Part shown: piece by piece, positions 45,425-54,818 of the stretch
Layout: every line of letters begins with the position of its first letter
Numbering within the stretch: position 1 is the first letter of the stretch
NCBI RefSeq assembly: GCF_009650215.1
Contig: NZ_CP045851.1
Span: 372,001-436,000, forward strand
Source: Actinomarinicola tropica
GTDB lineage: Bacteria; Actinomycetota; Acidimicrobiia; Acidimicrobiales; SKKL01
Length of the DNA stretch: 64,000 nucleotides
Direction: 5' to 3'
Translations under genes and position numbers: made by a program
The notes under the pieces: model-generated
Told to the model about the DNA's origin: nothing
Databases searched by the model: none
What the model saw: the letters and a program-made list of their open reading frames with translations, nothing else

Positions 45425-46308
45425 GCAGTCCGGTCGCGCCGGAGCTCCGGCGCATCCGCACCGACGCTGGCCTCACGGTGGTGCTCGAGCGCTTCGGCCA
45501 CGCCTCCGACCGGCCGCCGGTCCTGCTGCTGCACGGCGGCGGCCAGACCCGCCACAGCTGGGCCGGCACCGCCGCTCGGTTGGCCGAGCGTGGCTACGAG
45601 GCGTGGACCATGGACCTGCGGGGCCACGGCGACTCCGACTGGGCCACCGACGGCGACTACACGACCGATGCGATGGTCGAGGACCTCGACGCCGTGTGCG
45701 CCGAGATCGGCCGCCCGCCCGTGCTGGTGGGGGCGTCCATGGGCGGCATGGTCGGCCTGGTCAGCGAGGGATCGCTGCGTCCCGGCCGGCTGCGCGCCCT
45801 CGTGCTCGTGGACATCGCGACCCAGCTCGAGCACGCCGGCGTCGAGCGCATCGTCGGGTTCATGTCCGCCGCGCCCGACGGCTTCGCCACCCTCGAGGAG
45901 GCTGCCGACGCCATCGCCGCCTACCGGCCCAACCGGCCCCGTCCCAGCAACCTCGACGGGCTGCGCAAGAACCTCCGCCAGGGTGAGGACGGCCGCTGGC
46001 GCTGGCACTGGGATCCCGCCTTCCTGTCCGGCAAGAGCCGAGACGGGCGCAGCGACATCGACACCCTCGGTGACGCCGCCCGCAACCTGGCCCTCCCCAC
46101 GTTGCTGGTGCGGGGGCGCATGTCCGACATGTTGAGCCTGGAGGGCGTGGCCACCTTCCGCGAGCAGTGCCCGCACGCACGCTTCGTCGACATCGCCGAC
46201 GCCGGCCACATGGTGGTCGGCGACCGCAACGACGCCTTCACCGACGCCGTCATCGACTTCGTCGACCAGCTCGGCGCGGATGGTGGGGACGAGGAGCTCG
46301 CCAGCTGA
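45421..46308 (+). CDS. Alpha/beta hydrolase
   Basis: A 295-residue alpha/beta hydrolase. LLLHGGGQTRHSW (oxyanion), DLRGHGDSD, the nucleophile elbow GASMGG and the late IADAGHMVVGD histidine form a full catalytic set. The ATG overlaps the dehydrogenase stop (ATGA) and its stop overlaps the DUF35 start. It may cleave an ester, lactone or carbon-carbon bond within the same pathway. Confidence 0.9.
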   Translation: MSSPVAPELRRIRTDAGLTVVLERFGHASDRPPVLLLHGGGQTRHSWAGTAARLAERGYEAWTMDLRGHGDSDWATDGDYTTDAMVEDLDAVCAEIGRPPVLVGASMGGMVGLVSEGSLRPGRLRALVLVDIATQLEHAGVERIVGFMSAAPDGFATLEEAADAIAAYRPNRPRPSNLDGLRKNLRQGEDGRWRWHWDPAFLSGKSRDGRSDIDTLGDAARNLALPTLLVRGRMSDMLSLEGVATFREQCPHARFVDIADAGHMVVGDRNDAFTDAVIDFVDQLGADGGDEELAS

Positions 46309-46715
46309 TGCTCGCGACCGACCCCCACCTGTTCCGGCTCCCCGGCGACGGCGAGGACCGCCCGCACCTGCTCGGGTCGTACTCCGCCGAGGCCGGGCTC
46401 CACTTCTGGCCTCGTCGCAGGCGCTGCCCGGTGACCCGCACGCCCGTCGAGGACGTCGAGCTCGGCCCCGTCGGCACGCTGTACGCGTGGACCTTCCTCC
46501 ACGTGCCGCGCATGGGCAAGGTCTCCTTCGGTGACACCGGCGGCTACGCCGTGGGCCAGGTCGACCTGCCCGAGGGGGTGCGCGTGCAGGCCCCGCTCGT
46601 GGGATCCCAGCACGACTGGTCGATCGGCGACGAGATGGCACTCACCCTCTTCCCGGTCGGCACCGACGACGACGGGCAGGAGCTCGTGACGTTCCGGTTC
46701 GAGGTGGTCCGATGA
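46308..46715 (+). CDS. DUF35 OB-fold protein, zinc ribbon lost
   Basis: A 135-residue acyl-CoA-associated OB-fold protein. The C-terminal OB part is recognisable (GTLYAWTFLHVPRMGKV, YAVGQVDLPEGVRVQAPL). The N-terminal rubredoxin-like zinc ribbon, normally two C-x2-C pairs, retains a single cysteine (RRRRCPVTRTPVED), so it should not bind zinc. DUF35 proteins partner thiolase-like enzymes, as in sterol side-chain aldolases, and the thiolase-like gene overlaps directly downstream. Confidence 0.82.
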   Translation: MLATDPHLFRLPGDGEDRPHLLGSYSAEAGLHFWPRRRRCPVTRTPVEDVELGPVGTLYAWTFLHVPRMGKVSFGDTGGYAVGQVDLPEGVRVQAPLVGSQHDWSIGDEMALTLFPVGTDDDGQELVTFRFEVVR

Positions 46716-47863
46716 CCTCGAAGATGGGCCGCCGGGTGCTCGTGGTCGGCGTCGGCATGCATCCCTTCGGCAACGACGGCGTCGCCGCCACCGACATGGG
46801 CTACGTGGCCGGGGTCGCCGCACTCGACGACGCCGGCATCGACTTCCCCGAGGTGGGGGCGCTCTACAACGGCTACATCGGTGGCGGCATCACGGCAGGC
46901 GTGCACCTGGCCAAGGACCTGGGACTGACCGGCCTGCCCGTCACCCACGTCGAGAACGCCTCGGCCACCGGCTCATCTGCCTTCGGGGAAGCAGTCCACG
47001 CCGTCGCCGGCGGACGGGTCGACGTCGCCATGGCGCTCGGCTTCGACGACATGAACCGCATGGGTGGTCTGGGCCGGAGCGGCAAGCGCGGCCTCGGTGC
47101 CGAGGACGTGATGCTGCCGGCGGCCTTCTTCGCCATGTGGGCCACACGACGCATGCACGAGGTGGGCACGACCGTGGAGACATTCGCCGCCATCGCGGCG
47201 AAGAACTGGAACCACGCCCGCGAGAACCCGATGGCCCAGCGCCGGGCTGACCACGAGATGACCGTCGAGGAGATCCTCGCTTCGACCATGATCTCCTACC
47301 CCCACACCTCCAAGATGGCGTGTGCTGCCGGCGGCGGGGGCGCGGCGGCCGTCGTGGCCTCCGAGGACGTGGCTCGCCGCCTCGGTGGCCCGATGATCGA
47401 GGTGGTGGCCTCTCAGCAGCGCTCGGAGACCTACACCGATGGCCACGTGTTCCTCGGGGCGGTGATCGGCCCGGCCCAGATGACCCGCGACACCGCGGCC
47501 GATGCCTACGAGCAGGCTGGCCTCGGGCCGCGCGACCTGGACCTGGTGCAGGTCCACGACGCGTTCCCCATCGAGGAGCTCGTCTACTACGAGCTGCTCG
47601 GCATCTGCGGGGACGGCGAGGGGGACAAGCTGGTGGCCAGTGGCGAGACGAGCCTGGGCGGTCGCATCCCGTTCAGCACCGACGGGGGCCTCACCGCACG
47701 CGGCCACCCCGGCGGACCCACCGGGCTCGCCCAGATCCACGAGACGGTGCTCCAGCTCCGCGGTGGTGCCGGCCCCCGACAGGTCGAGGGCGCGCGCACC
47801 GGGCTGTGCCACATGGCCGGCGCCGGCTCCGTGTGCGTGGTTCACATCCTGCAGCGCAACTGA
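46712..47863 (+). CDS. Thiolase-superfamily protein (SCP2/aldolase-like)
   Basis: A 383-residue thiolase-fold protein. The nucleophile position, cysteine in true thiolases, reads ENASATGSSA and has serine. HDAFPIEE retains the conserved histidine and GHPGG replaces the usual GHP-GATG loop. Together with the overlapping DUF35 gene this fits the non-thiolytic branch that includes retro-aldol lyases of sterol side-chain breakdown. It closes the four-gene operon starting with acyl-CoA dehydrogenase. Confidence 0.85.
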   Translation: MTSKMGRRVLVVGVGMHPFGNDGVAATDMGYVAGVAALDDAGIDFPEVGALYNGYIGGGITAGVHLAKDLGLTGLPVTHVENASATGSSAFGEAVHAVAGGRVDVAMALGFDDMNRMGGLGRSGKRGLGAEDVMLPAAFFAMWATRRMHEVGTTVETFAAIAAKNWNHARENPMAQRRADHEMTVEEILASTMISYPHTSKMACAAGGGGAAAVVASEDVARRLGGPMIEVVASQQRSETYTDGHVFLGAVIGPAQMTRDTAADAYEQAGLGPRDLDLVQVHDAFPIEELVYYELLGICGDGEGDKLVASGETSLGGRIPFSTDGGLTARGHPGGPTGLAQIHETVLQLRGGAGPRQVEGARTGLCHMAGAGSVCVVHILQRN

Positions 47864-47888
47864 GCGCCGGCGGCTCGACCACAGCAGA

Positions 47889-48494
47889 TCAACGGTGGTG
47901 TCGCAGGCCGTCGCCGAGGGCGTCCAGGGCTTCGGCCGCGACGGCGACGACGTCGGGCCGGCCATCCTCGTGCAGCCAGGTGGTGAGCGCGGCCCGCAGG
48001 CCCGCCATGCAACCCGCCGCCAGCAGCTGGGGAAGCAGCGACGCCTCGGACTGGCCGGCGCGCTCGGCGGCGAAGGCCCGGATCACCGCCTCCCACTCGG
48101 CCTGGTGTTCGAGGCTGCGCGCGTGGACCGACGGCGTGGCGAGCACGAGTCGAGCCTGTTGGAGCAGCTCGTCCCTGCCGGTCTCGTAGTCCTGCGCGAG
48201 CTCGAGCACGGCGCCTCGCACGGCGTCGAAGGGTCCCTCGGCGGGCGGGCGGGCCCGCAGCGCTTCCCGGAGCCGTTCCAGGCGGCTGGCGTCACCCGGC
48301 AGCAGCGCGTCCTCCTTCGTGTCGAAGTACCGGAAGAACGTGCGCCGGGAGACGCCGGCGGATGTGGCGATGTCGTCGACGGTGACGTCGTCGAAGCCGC
48401 GGGCGGTGAAGAGGGCGAGGGCGTGCTGGGCGATCTCCGCGCGGGTGCGCTCCTGGTTGCGCTCTCGCAAGGTGGTGCGAGGGAGGGAGGGCAC
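47889..48494 (-). CDS. TetR-family regulator
   Basis: A 201-residue TetR repressor. The N-terminal helix-turn-helix is VTVDDIATSAGVSRRTFFRYF with the flanking RGFDD and KEDALL signature. The C-terminal ligand domain is unremarkable in length. The GTG start is leaderless after TAGGAT. It diverges from the MMPL exporter and probably controls it. Confidence 0.92.
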   Translation of the reverse strand: MPSLPRTTLRERNQERTRAEIAQHALALFTARGFDDVTVDDIATSAGVSRRTFFRYFDTKEDALLPGDASRLERLREALRARPPAEGPFDAVRGAVLELAQDYETGRDELLQQARLVLATPSVHARSLEHQAEWEAVIRAFAAERAGQSEASLLPQLLAAGCMAGLRAALTTWLHEDGRPDVVAVAAEALDALGDGLRHHR

Positions 48495-48500
48495 GTCGCC

Positions 48501-48506
48501 ATCCTA
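48501..48506 (-). promoter_or_regulatory. -10 hexamer (TAGGAT) of tetR
   Basis: TAGGAT on the minus strand lies 6 bases before GTG 48494. An inverted copy of CATCCTAT at 48551-48558 forms the -10 of the divergent MMPL gene. Confidence 0.5.
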
Positions 48507-48551
48507 TCCGTGGCACTGGGTGCCGCTGAGGGACTGAGAGCCAGCTCGGCA

Positions 48552-48557
48552 TAGGAT
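48552..48557 (+). promoter_or_regulatory. -10 hexamer (TAGGAT) of the MMPL gene
   Basis: TAGGAT in the context GGCATAGGATGCC, itself a short palindrome, is 60 bases before ATG 48617. The same hexamer serves the divergent tetR. Confidence 0.4.
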
Positions 48558-48616
48558 GCCGTTCTGACCCCCCCCTCCCCCGGGGCGTACCCGGCCGAGA
48601 GAACGAGAGACGACAG

Positions 48617-51118
48617 ATGAGCTGGCTCCTGGAGCGCATGGCCCGCGCCGTCGCGCGCACTCCCACCCTGGTGCTGTTGGCGTTGCTCGCGGTGACCGTC
48701 GTGCTCGGCGGCTTCGCCACGCAGCAGACCACCGACACGGATCTCACCTCCTTCGCGCCCGACAGCGACCTGGCGCGCGCCTTCGAGCGGGTGGAGGACG
48801 AGTTCTCTGGCGGCGGCGCCCGCGTCCAGGTGATCATCGATGCGGGCGAGGGCGAGCAGGTCCTGTCGCCGGCCGGTCTCGCCGCCGCCGACGCCATTGC
48901 CGGCGCGGTCCGGGCCGAGGAGAGCATCGACCTGGCCGCCGGTGGACGTGGGGTCGCCTCGTTCGGGTCCCCCGTCTTCGGGGCCCTCGAGGCGCAGGGT
49001 CTCGACCCGGCCGATGCATCCCCGGACGAGATTGCGGCCGCAGCGGAGCTGGCGTACGAAGATCCCCGTGCCGCCCAGGCCCTCGACCTGCTCTCCGGCG
49101 AGCCGGGCGGCGCTCGGGCCGGTCTCGTCGTCATCGAGCTCGACCCGTCGCTGGACGACGCGGAAGCGGCTGAGGATCAGCTGGCCGTGGCCGAGGTCAT
49201 CGCCACCGTCGTTGCCGACACGTCGGAGCTGGAGATCGACGCGTTCAGCCAGGCGATCCTGGCCGATCAGCTCCAGGGCCAGTCGCAGGAGGAGATGCCC
49301 CGCCTGCTCGGCGTCTCCCTGCTGCTGATCGTGGGCATCCTCGCCTTCCAGTACCGCTCGGTCAGCGACGTGGTGCTCGGCTTCCTCGGACTGATCGTCA
49401 CCATCATGTGGATGTTCGGTTTGGGCGTGCTGCTCGGCCCTGACTTCCTCGGCGTGGTCGGGCCCTTCACCCAGATCTCCACCGCGGTCCCGGTCCTCCT
49501 CGTCGGTCTCGGCATCGACTATGCCATCCACCTCACCTCGCGCTACCGCGAGGAGCAGAACCACGGCGTCGAGCCGGATCGGGCCTCGGCCGTGGCGGTT
49601 CGGGCCGTGGGCGGCGCGCTCGTCCTGGCCACGATCACGACCGTCGTCGGCTTCCTCACCAACGTCGTCTCGCCGCTGCCGCCCATGGCCGACTTCGGCA
49701 TCTTCACAGCGGTGGGCGTGGTCTCGGCGTTCCTGGTGATGGCGCTGCTCATCCCGGCCGCCCGCCACGTGCTCGACGCCCGGCCCCGAGGGCAAGCCAA
49801 GGTTCAGCGCCGGCGGGAGAGGGTGATGGCCAATGAGGCCGCCGGGCGCACGGCTCAGGCATCGGGGCTGTCAGCGGTCATGGGCCGCACCGCCGCCTTC
49901 GCCGAGCACATCCCTCGGATCACGCTGGCGGTCGCCGCCGTCGTCACCGTGGCCGCCGGTGCGGCGGCCACCCAGATCGAGACGTCGTTCAGCCAGGACG
50001 ACTTCATCCCGGAGGACTCAGAGCCCGGCATGGTGCTCGACAAGGTCGACCGGCTCTTCGGTGGCGACCTCACCGAGCAGACCTACGTCATCGTCGACGG
50101 CGACATCACGGATCCCCAGGCCCTCGACGCCCTCGAGCAGGCCGAGGCCGAGCTGGCCGACGCCGAGTACGTGCGCAGCTCCGGCGGGGCCGCCGAGGTC
50201 ACCTCGCCGCTCAGCCTGCTCCGCCAGCTCGCCGACCAGGACCCGGCCTTCGCCGCGGCCGCCGCCGACCTCGGCTTCGACCCGGCCGGTGGCCTGGCCG
50301 ACGGCGCCGACCCCGACGCGCTGTTCGAGCTCGCCCGGGAGTCGGCGCCGGCGTTCAGCGCGCAGGTCATCGGCGACGACAGCGCCTCGGCGTTGCTGTC
50401 CATCGCCACCAACGCCGGCCAGGATGACGCCCAGGCGGCGGCCGACGCCATCGACTCAGCCGTGGCCCCGTTGCGCGACGCCGGGCTGGAGACGGTGGTC
50501 GTCTCCCAGTTCCTGGTCTTCGACGAGGTGCTCGACGCCATGACCGACAGCCAGACGCAGGGGATCGCGATCACACTGGTCGCTGCCCTCGCCCTGCTGA
50601 TCGCCTACTACTGGGTCGTGGCCCGCAAACCGCTGCTCGGCGCCATCACCATGGTCCCCTCCGTCGCGGTCGTCGGCTGGATCCTGGGCACCATGGTGCT
50701 GCTGGACATCAGCTTCAACGTGCTCACCGCCATGGTGGCCAGCATCGGCATCGGCATCGGCGTGCCCTACGGCATCCACGTGACCCACCGGTTCCTCGAG
50801 GACCGGCGCCGCCACGACACCGTCGACGAGGCGGTCCGCCAGACGCTCACCCACACCGGCGGTGCCATGGCCGGATCGGCGGCCACCACGGCGGCCGGCT
50901 TCGGCGTGCTGGTGTTCGCGTCCCTGGAGCCCCTCCGCCAGTTCGGCCTCATCGTCGCGCTCACCATCGTGTACTCGCTGGTCGCCGCGGTGCTGATCCA
51001 GCCGGCGTGCCTCAAGCTGTGGGGGGAGTGGCGAACCCGCAAGGGCGACGTCGGCGAGATGCCCGACGAAAAGCAGCGCCACGCCCCCACCGCGGTGGGC
51101 TCCGGCGTCCCGTCCTGA
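48617..51118 (+). CDS. RND-superfamily MMPL transporter
   Basis: An 833-residue exporter with two repeats, each a membrane helix, a large extracellular domain and five further helices. VGLGIDYAIHLTSRYREE in the first repeat and IGIGIGVPYGIHVTHRFLED in the second are the conserved RND helix-4 segments. The extracellular loops are rich in Ala, Asp and Glu. It probably exports lipids or hydrophobic compounds. It is placed beside a TetR gene and among lipid-catabolic genes. Confidence 0.93.
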   Translation: MSWLLERMARAVARTPTLVLLALLAVTVVLGGFATQQTTDTDLTSFAPDSDLARAFERVEDEFSGGGARVQVIIDAGEGEQVLSPAGLAAADAIAGAVRAEESIDLAAGGRGVASFGSPVFGALEAQGLDPADASPDEIAAAAELAYEDPRAAQALDLLSGEPGGARAGLVVIELDPSLDDAEAAEDQLAVAEVIATVVADTSELEIDAFSQAILADQLQGQSQEEMPRLLGVSLLLIVGILAFQYRSVSDVVLGFLGLIVTIMWMFGLGVLLGPDFLGVVGPFTQISTAVPVLLVGLGIDYAIHLTSRYREEQNHGVEPDRASAVAVRAVGGALVLATITTVVGFLTNVVSPLPPMADFGIFTAVGVVSAFLVMALLIPAARHVLDARPRGQAKVQRRRERVMANEAAGRTAQASGLSAVMGRTAAFAEHIPRITLAVAAVVTVAAGAAATQIETSFSQDDFIPEDSEPGMVLDKVDRLFGGDLTEQTYVIVDGDITDPQALDALEQAEAELADAEYVRSSGGAAEVTSPLSLLRQLADQDPAFAAAAADLGFDPAGGLADGADPDALFELARESAPAFSAQVIGDDSASALLSIATNAGQDDAQAAADAIDSAVAPLRDAGLETVVVSQFLVFDEVLDAMTDSQTQGIAITLVAALALLIAYYWVVARKPLLGAITMVPSVAVVGWILGTMVLLDISFNVLTAMVASIGIGIGVPYGIHVTHRFLEDRRRHDTVDEAVRQTLTHTGGAMAGSAATTAAGFGVLVFASLEPLRQFGLIVALTIVYSLVAAVLIQPACLKLWGEWRTRKGDVGEMPDEKQRHAPTAVGSGVPS

Positions 51119-51281
51119 TGGCCACTGTCACAGAGACCTTGGCGCAGGATGTTTCACCACCGCACCGTCCGCATCCTGGCCCGGTCGATCAGCGAGCGGT
51201 GGAGGCAGCAGCATTCCCGTGGGGCTTGCGCTCCTACCAGGAACGTCCGTCATCCCCTTCGACCCCGGGTGGCGTCCACGT

Positions 51282-51725
51282 TCAGCGTGGGTCGACGATG
51301 GTGAGCGTCGCTTGGGCCGCGGCCAGGACGCGCCGATCGTCGTCCTGGCGGTACAGCTCGCATCGCACCACCGCTGACCGCTTGGTCATGGCCACCACCG
51401 TGGCCTCGGCGTCGACGGTCTCGGCCTTCAGCGGGGCGAGGTAGTTCACCTTGATCTCCGTGGTCGCCGCCCACTGACCCCGCTGCATCAAGGGGTAGAC
51501 GACCACGCCGGTCACATGGTCGACGATGGCGGCGGTCACGCCCCCGTGCGCGTTGCCGAACGGCGTCAGCAGCTCCGGCCCGATCGTCGCCGTGGCGAAG
51601 AACCGACCCGGCTCGAAGCGCACGTGCTCGATGCCGAGGTAGCCCGGGAGGCCACCGGCGGCGCTGCCCACATCGATCATGCCTCGGGCGATCTCGTCGT
51701 CGTACCTGTCTGCGAAGTCAGTCAT
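51282..51725 (-). CDS. PaaI-type hotdog thioesterase
   Basis: A 147-residue hotdog thioesterase. The core FGNAHGGVTAAIVDHVTG contains the active-site HGG-x4-D pattern. It hydrolyses acyl-CoA or aromatic-CoA thioesters. ATG 51725 is preceded 7 bases upstream by TACGTT and no ribosome site, so it is probably leaderless. The 163 bases between the MMPL stop and this gene hold nothing recognisable. Confidence 0.88.
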   Translation of the reverse strand: MTDFADRYDDEIARGMIDVGSAAGGLPGYLGIEHVRFEPGRFFATATIGPELLTPFGNAHGGVTAAIVDHVTGVVVYPLMQRGQWAATTEIKVNYLAPLKAETVDAEATVVAMTKRSAVVRCELYRQDDDRRVLAAAQATLTIVDPR

Positions 51726-51732
51726 AGAACAG

Positions 51733-51738
51733 AACGTA
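51733..51738 (-). promoter_or_regulatory. -10 hexamer (TACGTT) of the thioesterase gene
   Basis: TACGTT on the minus strand ends 7 bases before ATG 51725 in the 60-base divergent region with tetR. Confidence 0.4.
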
Positions 51739-51773
51739 CTTCGTGTCTGGTGGAGTCGCGCCGTCCATGGGCG

Positions 51774-51779
51774 TAGACT
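51774..51779 (+). promoter_or_regulatory. -10 hexamer (TAGACT) of the second tetR
   Basis: TAGACT is 6 bases before ATG 51786 with no ribosome site. Confidence 0.45.
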
Positions 51780-51785
51780 GCGGCG

Positions 51786-52406
51786 ATGGCTCGGATGCTG
51801 AGGGAGTCCTGGCGCAGCGACGCCCCGAGTTCGGTGGACGACGCGCGCGACCGTTTGATCGATGCCGCCGAGACATGCTTCACCCGGTTCGGCGTGGCCA
51901 AGACGACGCTCGAGGACATCGCCACCGAAGCGGGAGTGTCGCGGGCCACGGTGTACCGGTACTTCGAGGGCGGCCGGGACGAGATCATCCTGGGGGTCGT
52001 CCTGCGCGAGGGCCGGGAGTTCCTCGAGTCGCTCGGCCGGCGGGTCCAGCACGAAGAGACGCTCGGAGACGCGATCGTCGAGGGCGTGCTCTACACGGTC
52101 GCAGCAGTTCGCAAGAACCAGCACCTCGCGCTCCTGTTCGCCCCGGAGGTGGCCGGGCACACGACCTCGATCGCCGGCGCCTCCACCGCGTTGTACGAGC
52201 TCACCCAGGACTTCCTGCGACCCATCTTCGAGCAGGCGCGCGCTGCCGGTCAGCTGCGCGACGGGATCATCGCCGACGATGCCGCCGAGTTCGTCCTCCG
52301 GATGATCCTGTCGCTGCTGTCGGTCGCTGGTCCCCGCAAGCGATCTCAGACCAAGGAGCGGGAGTTCCTGCGCACCTACTGCGCCGGCGCCATCGTGCGC
52401 GAATGA
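51786..52406 (+). CDS. TetR-family regulator
   Basis: A 206-residue TetR protein. The helix-turn-helix is TTLEDIATEAGVSRATVYRYF, followed by EGGRDEIILGVV. It diverges from the thioesterase over 60 bases and converges on the SDR gene. It is the obvious candidate to control the thioesterase and perhaps the SDR/acyl-CoA dehydrogenase pair downstream. Confidence 0.9.
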   Translation: MARMLRESWRSDAPSSVDDARDRLIDAAETCFTRFGVAKTTLEDIATEAGVSRATVYRYFEGGRDEIILGVVLREGREFLESLGRRVQHEETLGDAIVEGVLYTVAAVRKNQHLALLFAPEVAGHTTSIAGASTALYELTQDFLRPIFEQARAAGQLRDGIIADDAAEFVLRMILSLLSVAGPRKRSQTKEREFLRTYCAGAIVRE

Positions 52407-52529
52407 GCTCAGGCGGTCAGGTCGGCCAGTTGGCCTGCATCGCCGCGGACGGCTGTGGTCGTCGCCGCCCGGCCCGCCGGTCACCGCGGCGTCGAAGCCG
52501 CTGCCGCGACGTGGAAGCCAGGCGCCAGC

Positions 52530-53438
52530 TCACACGCCGGGCGTCTCGGGCGGACGTGCCTGCTCGAGCAGTTCGGCGACGACCGGGCCCAGCTCGGCTG
52601 GCTCCCAGCGGTCTCCCTTGTGGCGCTCGGGTCCCCGCCGCCAGCCCTCGGCGACCGAGATCCGGCCACCGGCCACGTTGAACACCTGGCCGGTCACCCC
52701 GGCCGATTCGGCGCTGCCCAGCCACACCACGAGGGGCGAGATGTTCTCCGGGGCGGAGGAGTCGAACTCGCCCGGCTTCACGTCGCGGGCGGCTTGCCCG
52801 AAGCCGAGGTTCTCGGTCATCCGGGTCAGTGCCGCCGGGGCGATGGCGTTCACGGTCACGCCGTATCGGCCCAGCTCCTTGGCCGCGATGTTGGTCATCG
52901 CCGCGATGCCCGCCTTGGCGGCGCCGTAGTTCAGCTGTCCCGGGTTGCCGTACAGGCCCGAACCCGACGACGTGTTGATGATGCGGGCATCGTTGGTCTC
53001 GCCGGCCTTGGCCCGCGCGCGCCAGTGGGCGGCGGCGTGGCGCAGCGGCGCGAAGGTGCCCTTCAGATGGACCTTGATGACCGCGTCCCACTCGTCCTCG
53101 CTCATGTTCACGAGCATGCGGTCGCGCAGGATCCCGGCGTTGTTGACCAGCACGTCGATCCCGCCGAAGGTGTCGACGGCGGTCTGGATCAGTCTGCCGG
53201 CACCATCCCAGTCTGAGACGTCGTCGCCGTTGGCCACCGCCTCGCTGCCCATGTCGCGGATGGCGTCCACGACCTCGCCGGCCGGGCCGTCGGAGGAGCC
53301 GCGCCCGTCGACCTCAGCGCCGAGGTCGTTGACGACCACCCTGGCGCCGTCGGAGGCGAAGGCCAGGGCGTGCGCCCGTCCGATGCCGCGTGCCGCTCCG
53401 GTGATGACGACCACCCGGCCGTCGCAGATCCCGCTCAT
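52530..53438 (-). CDS. Short-chain dehydrogenase, paralogue of the 43.1 kb gene
   Basis: A 302-residue SDR. TGAARGIGR, the VVNDLGAEVDGRGSSDGPA segment, NNAGILRDR and NYGAAKAG (Tyr-Lys) follow the same order as in the 43.1 kb SDR, including the long C-terminal extension. ATG 53438 has an AGGGGA ribosome site. It diverges from an acyl-CoA dehydrogenase across 67 bases, copying the earlier module. Confidence 0.9.
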   Translation of the reverse strand: MSGICDGRVVVITGAARGIGRAHALAFASDGARVVVNDLGAEVDGRGSSDGPAGEVVDAIRDMGSEAVANGDDVSDWDGAGRLIQTAVDTFGGIDVLVNNAGILRDRMLVNMSEDEWDAVIKVHLKGTFAPLRHAAAHWRARAKAGETNDARIINTSSGSGLYGNPGQLNYGAAKAGIAAMTNIAAKELGRYGVTVNAIAPAALTRMTENLGFGQAARDVKPGEFDSSAPENISPLVVWLGSAESAGVTGQVFNVAGGRISVAEGWRRGPERHKGDRWEPAELGPVVAELLEQARPPETPGV

Positions 53439-53505
53439 CTCTGTTTCCCCTGAGGTGGTGGATCGCCGCCCCGATGGCGGCGTCAGGCGTGACAGACTAG
53501 GGCGC

Positions 53506-54783
53506 ATGTCTCACCCGGGGGAGTCCGACGCCAGCGCCGACGTCTACGCCGAGGCCAAGGCCTGGTTCGAGAGCAACTGGGACCCGCAGCTGCCACTACG
53601 TGAGTGGTGGCGCCGGCTCGCCGAGTCCGGGTGGGGGTTCCCCACCTGGCCCGAGGACCTGTACGGCCGCGGCCTGTCGGGTGACGCCGCCCGCCTGGTG
53701 GCCGACGCCCGGCGCGACGCCGGGGTGGCGCCGCCGCCCGCCGGCATCGCCCAGAACCTCGCCGGCCCCACGATCGTCGCCCATGGCACCCCGGAGCAGC
53801 AGGCCCGGTTCCTGCCCGGCATCGTCACCGGCGAGATCTGGTGCCAGCTGTTCTCCGAGCCCGGCGCCGGCTCCGACCTGGCCGGCCTCCAGACCCGGTC
53901 CGAGCTCGACGGCGACGAGTGGATCGTCAACGGCCAGAAGGTGTGGACCTCGGGCGCGCACATCGCCCGCTACGGGATCCTCATCGCCCGCACCGACCCC
54001 ACGGTCCCCAAGCACGCCGGCCTCACCTACTTCGTGATCGAGATGGACCAGCCCGGCATCGAGGTGCGGCCCATCCGGGAGATGACCGGGCGGTCGATCT
54101 TCAACGAGGTGTTCCTCACCGACGCCCGCGTGCCGGCCGAGAACCAGCTCGGCGGGCTCGGCGAGGGCTGGTCGGTGGCGCTCACCACGCTGGCCAACGA
54201 GCGGACCATGCTCGGTGCCGGATCGTTCGGCAGCTCGGGCTCTGGCGCCGCCATCCGGGAGATCGACCTCGACGCGCCGGCGGCCCGGCTCGTACGGAAC
54301 GAGGCCCGTCCGGCCGGCGGTGCCCGCTCGGGGGCGGCCGAGCTGCTGCACGCCGTCCTCGCGCGCTACGGCGACGCCACCGACCCGATCGCCCGGCAGG
54401 AGGTGGCCCGCATCCACAGCCTGATCGAGATCGCCCGGTACACCGACCTGCGGGCCAAGGCGGCCATCGAGAGGGGCGGCCGGCCCGGGCCCGAGGTGTC
54501 GGTGGGCAAGCTCGCCGCCTCCCACCTGCTCCAGACCATGCGGGAGGCGCTGTTCCGCCTGTGCGGTCCGCACGCCACCTTGTGGGGCGACGACGCCCCC
54601 TTCGGCGGACGGGCCCACGAGGTGGGCCTGTCCAGCTACCTCATCTCCATCGGCGGCGGCACCGACCAGATCCAGCGCAACATCATCGGCGAGCGGGTGC
54701 TCGGCCTGCCGCGGGAACCGCGGGCCGACAAGGACGTCGCCTTCAGCGAGCTGAAGGTCGGCACCCAGGGCGCCGACCGCTGA
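53506..54783 (+). CDS. Acyl-CoA dehydrogenase, paralogue of the 44.2 kb gene
   Basis: A 425-residue acyl-CoA dehydrogenase. WFESNWDPQLPLREWWRRLA and SGWGFPTWPEDLYGRGLS at the N-terminus, QLFSEPGAGSDLAGL in the middle and GTDQIQRNIIGERVLGLP at the end parallel the first copy. A CAGACT hexamer 7 bases before ATG 53506 and no ribosome site suggest leaderless expression. It is followed 35 bases later by an HSL-type hydrolase. Confidence 0.93.
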   Translation: MSHPGESDASADVYAEAKAWFESNWDPQLPLREWWRRLAESGWGFPTWPEDLYGRGLSGDAARLVADARRDAGVAPPPAGIAQNLAGPTIVAHGTPEQQARFLPGIVTGEIWCQLFSEPGAGSDLAGLQTRSELDGDEWIVNGQKVWTSGAHIARYGILIARTDPTVPKHAGLTYFVIEMDQPGIEVRPIREMTGRSIFNEVFLTDARVPAENQLGGLGEGWSVALTTLANERTMLGAGSFGSSGSGAAIREIDLDAPAARLVRNEARPAGGARSGAAELLHAVLARYGDATDPIARQEVARIHSLIEIARYTDLRAKAAIERGGRPGPEVSVGKLAASHLLQTMREALFRLCGPHATLWGDDAPFGGRAHEVGLSSYLISIGGGTDQIQRNIIGERVLGLPREPRADKDVAFSELKVGTQGADR

Positions 54784-54818
54784 CCCGTCCACCCACCAGA
54801 CCAGCACAGGAGAAACCC

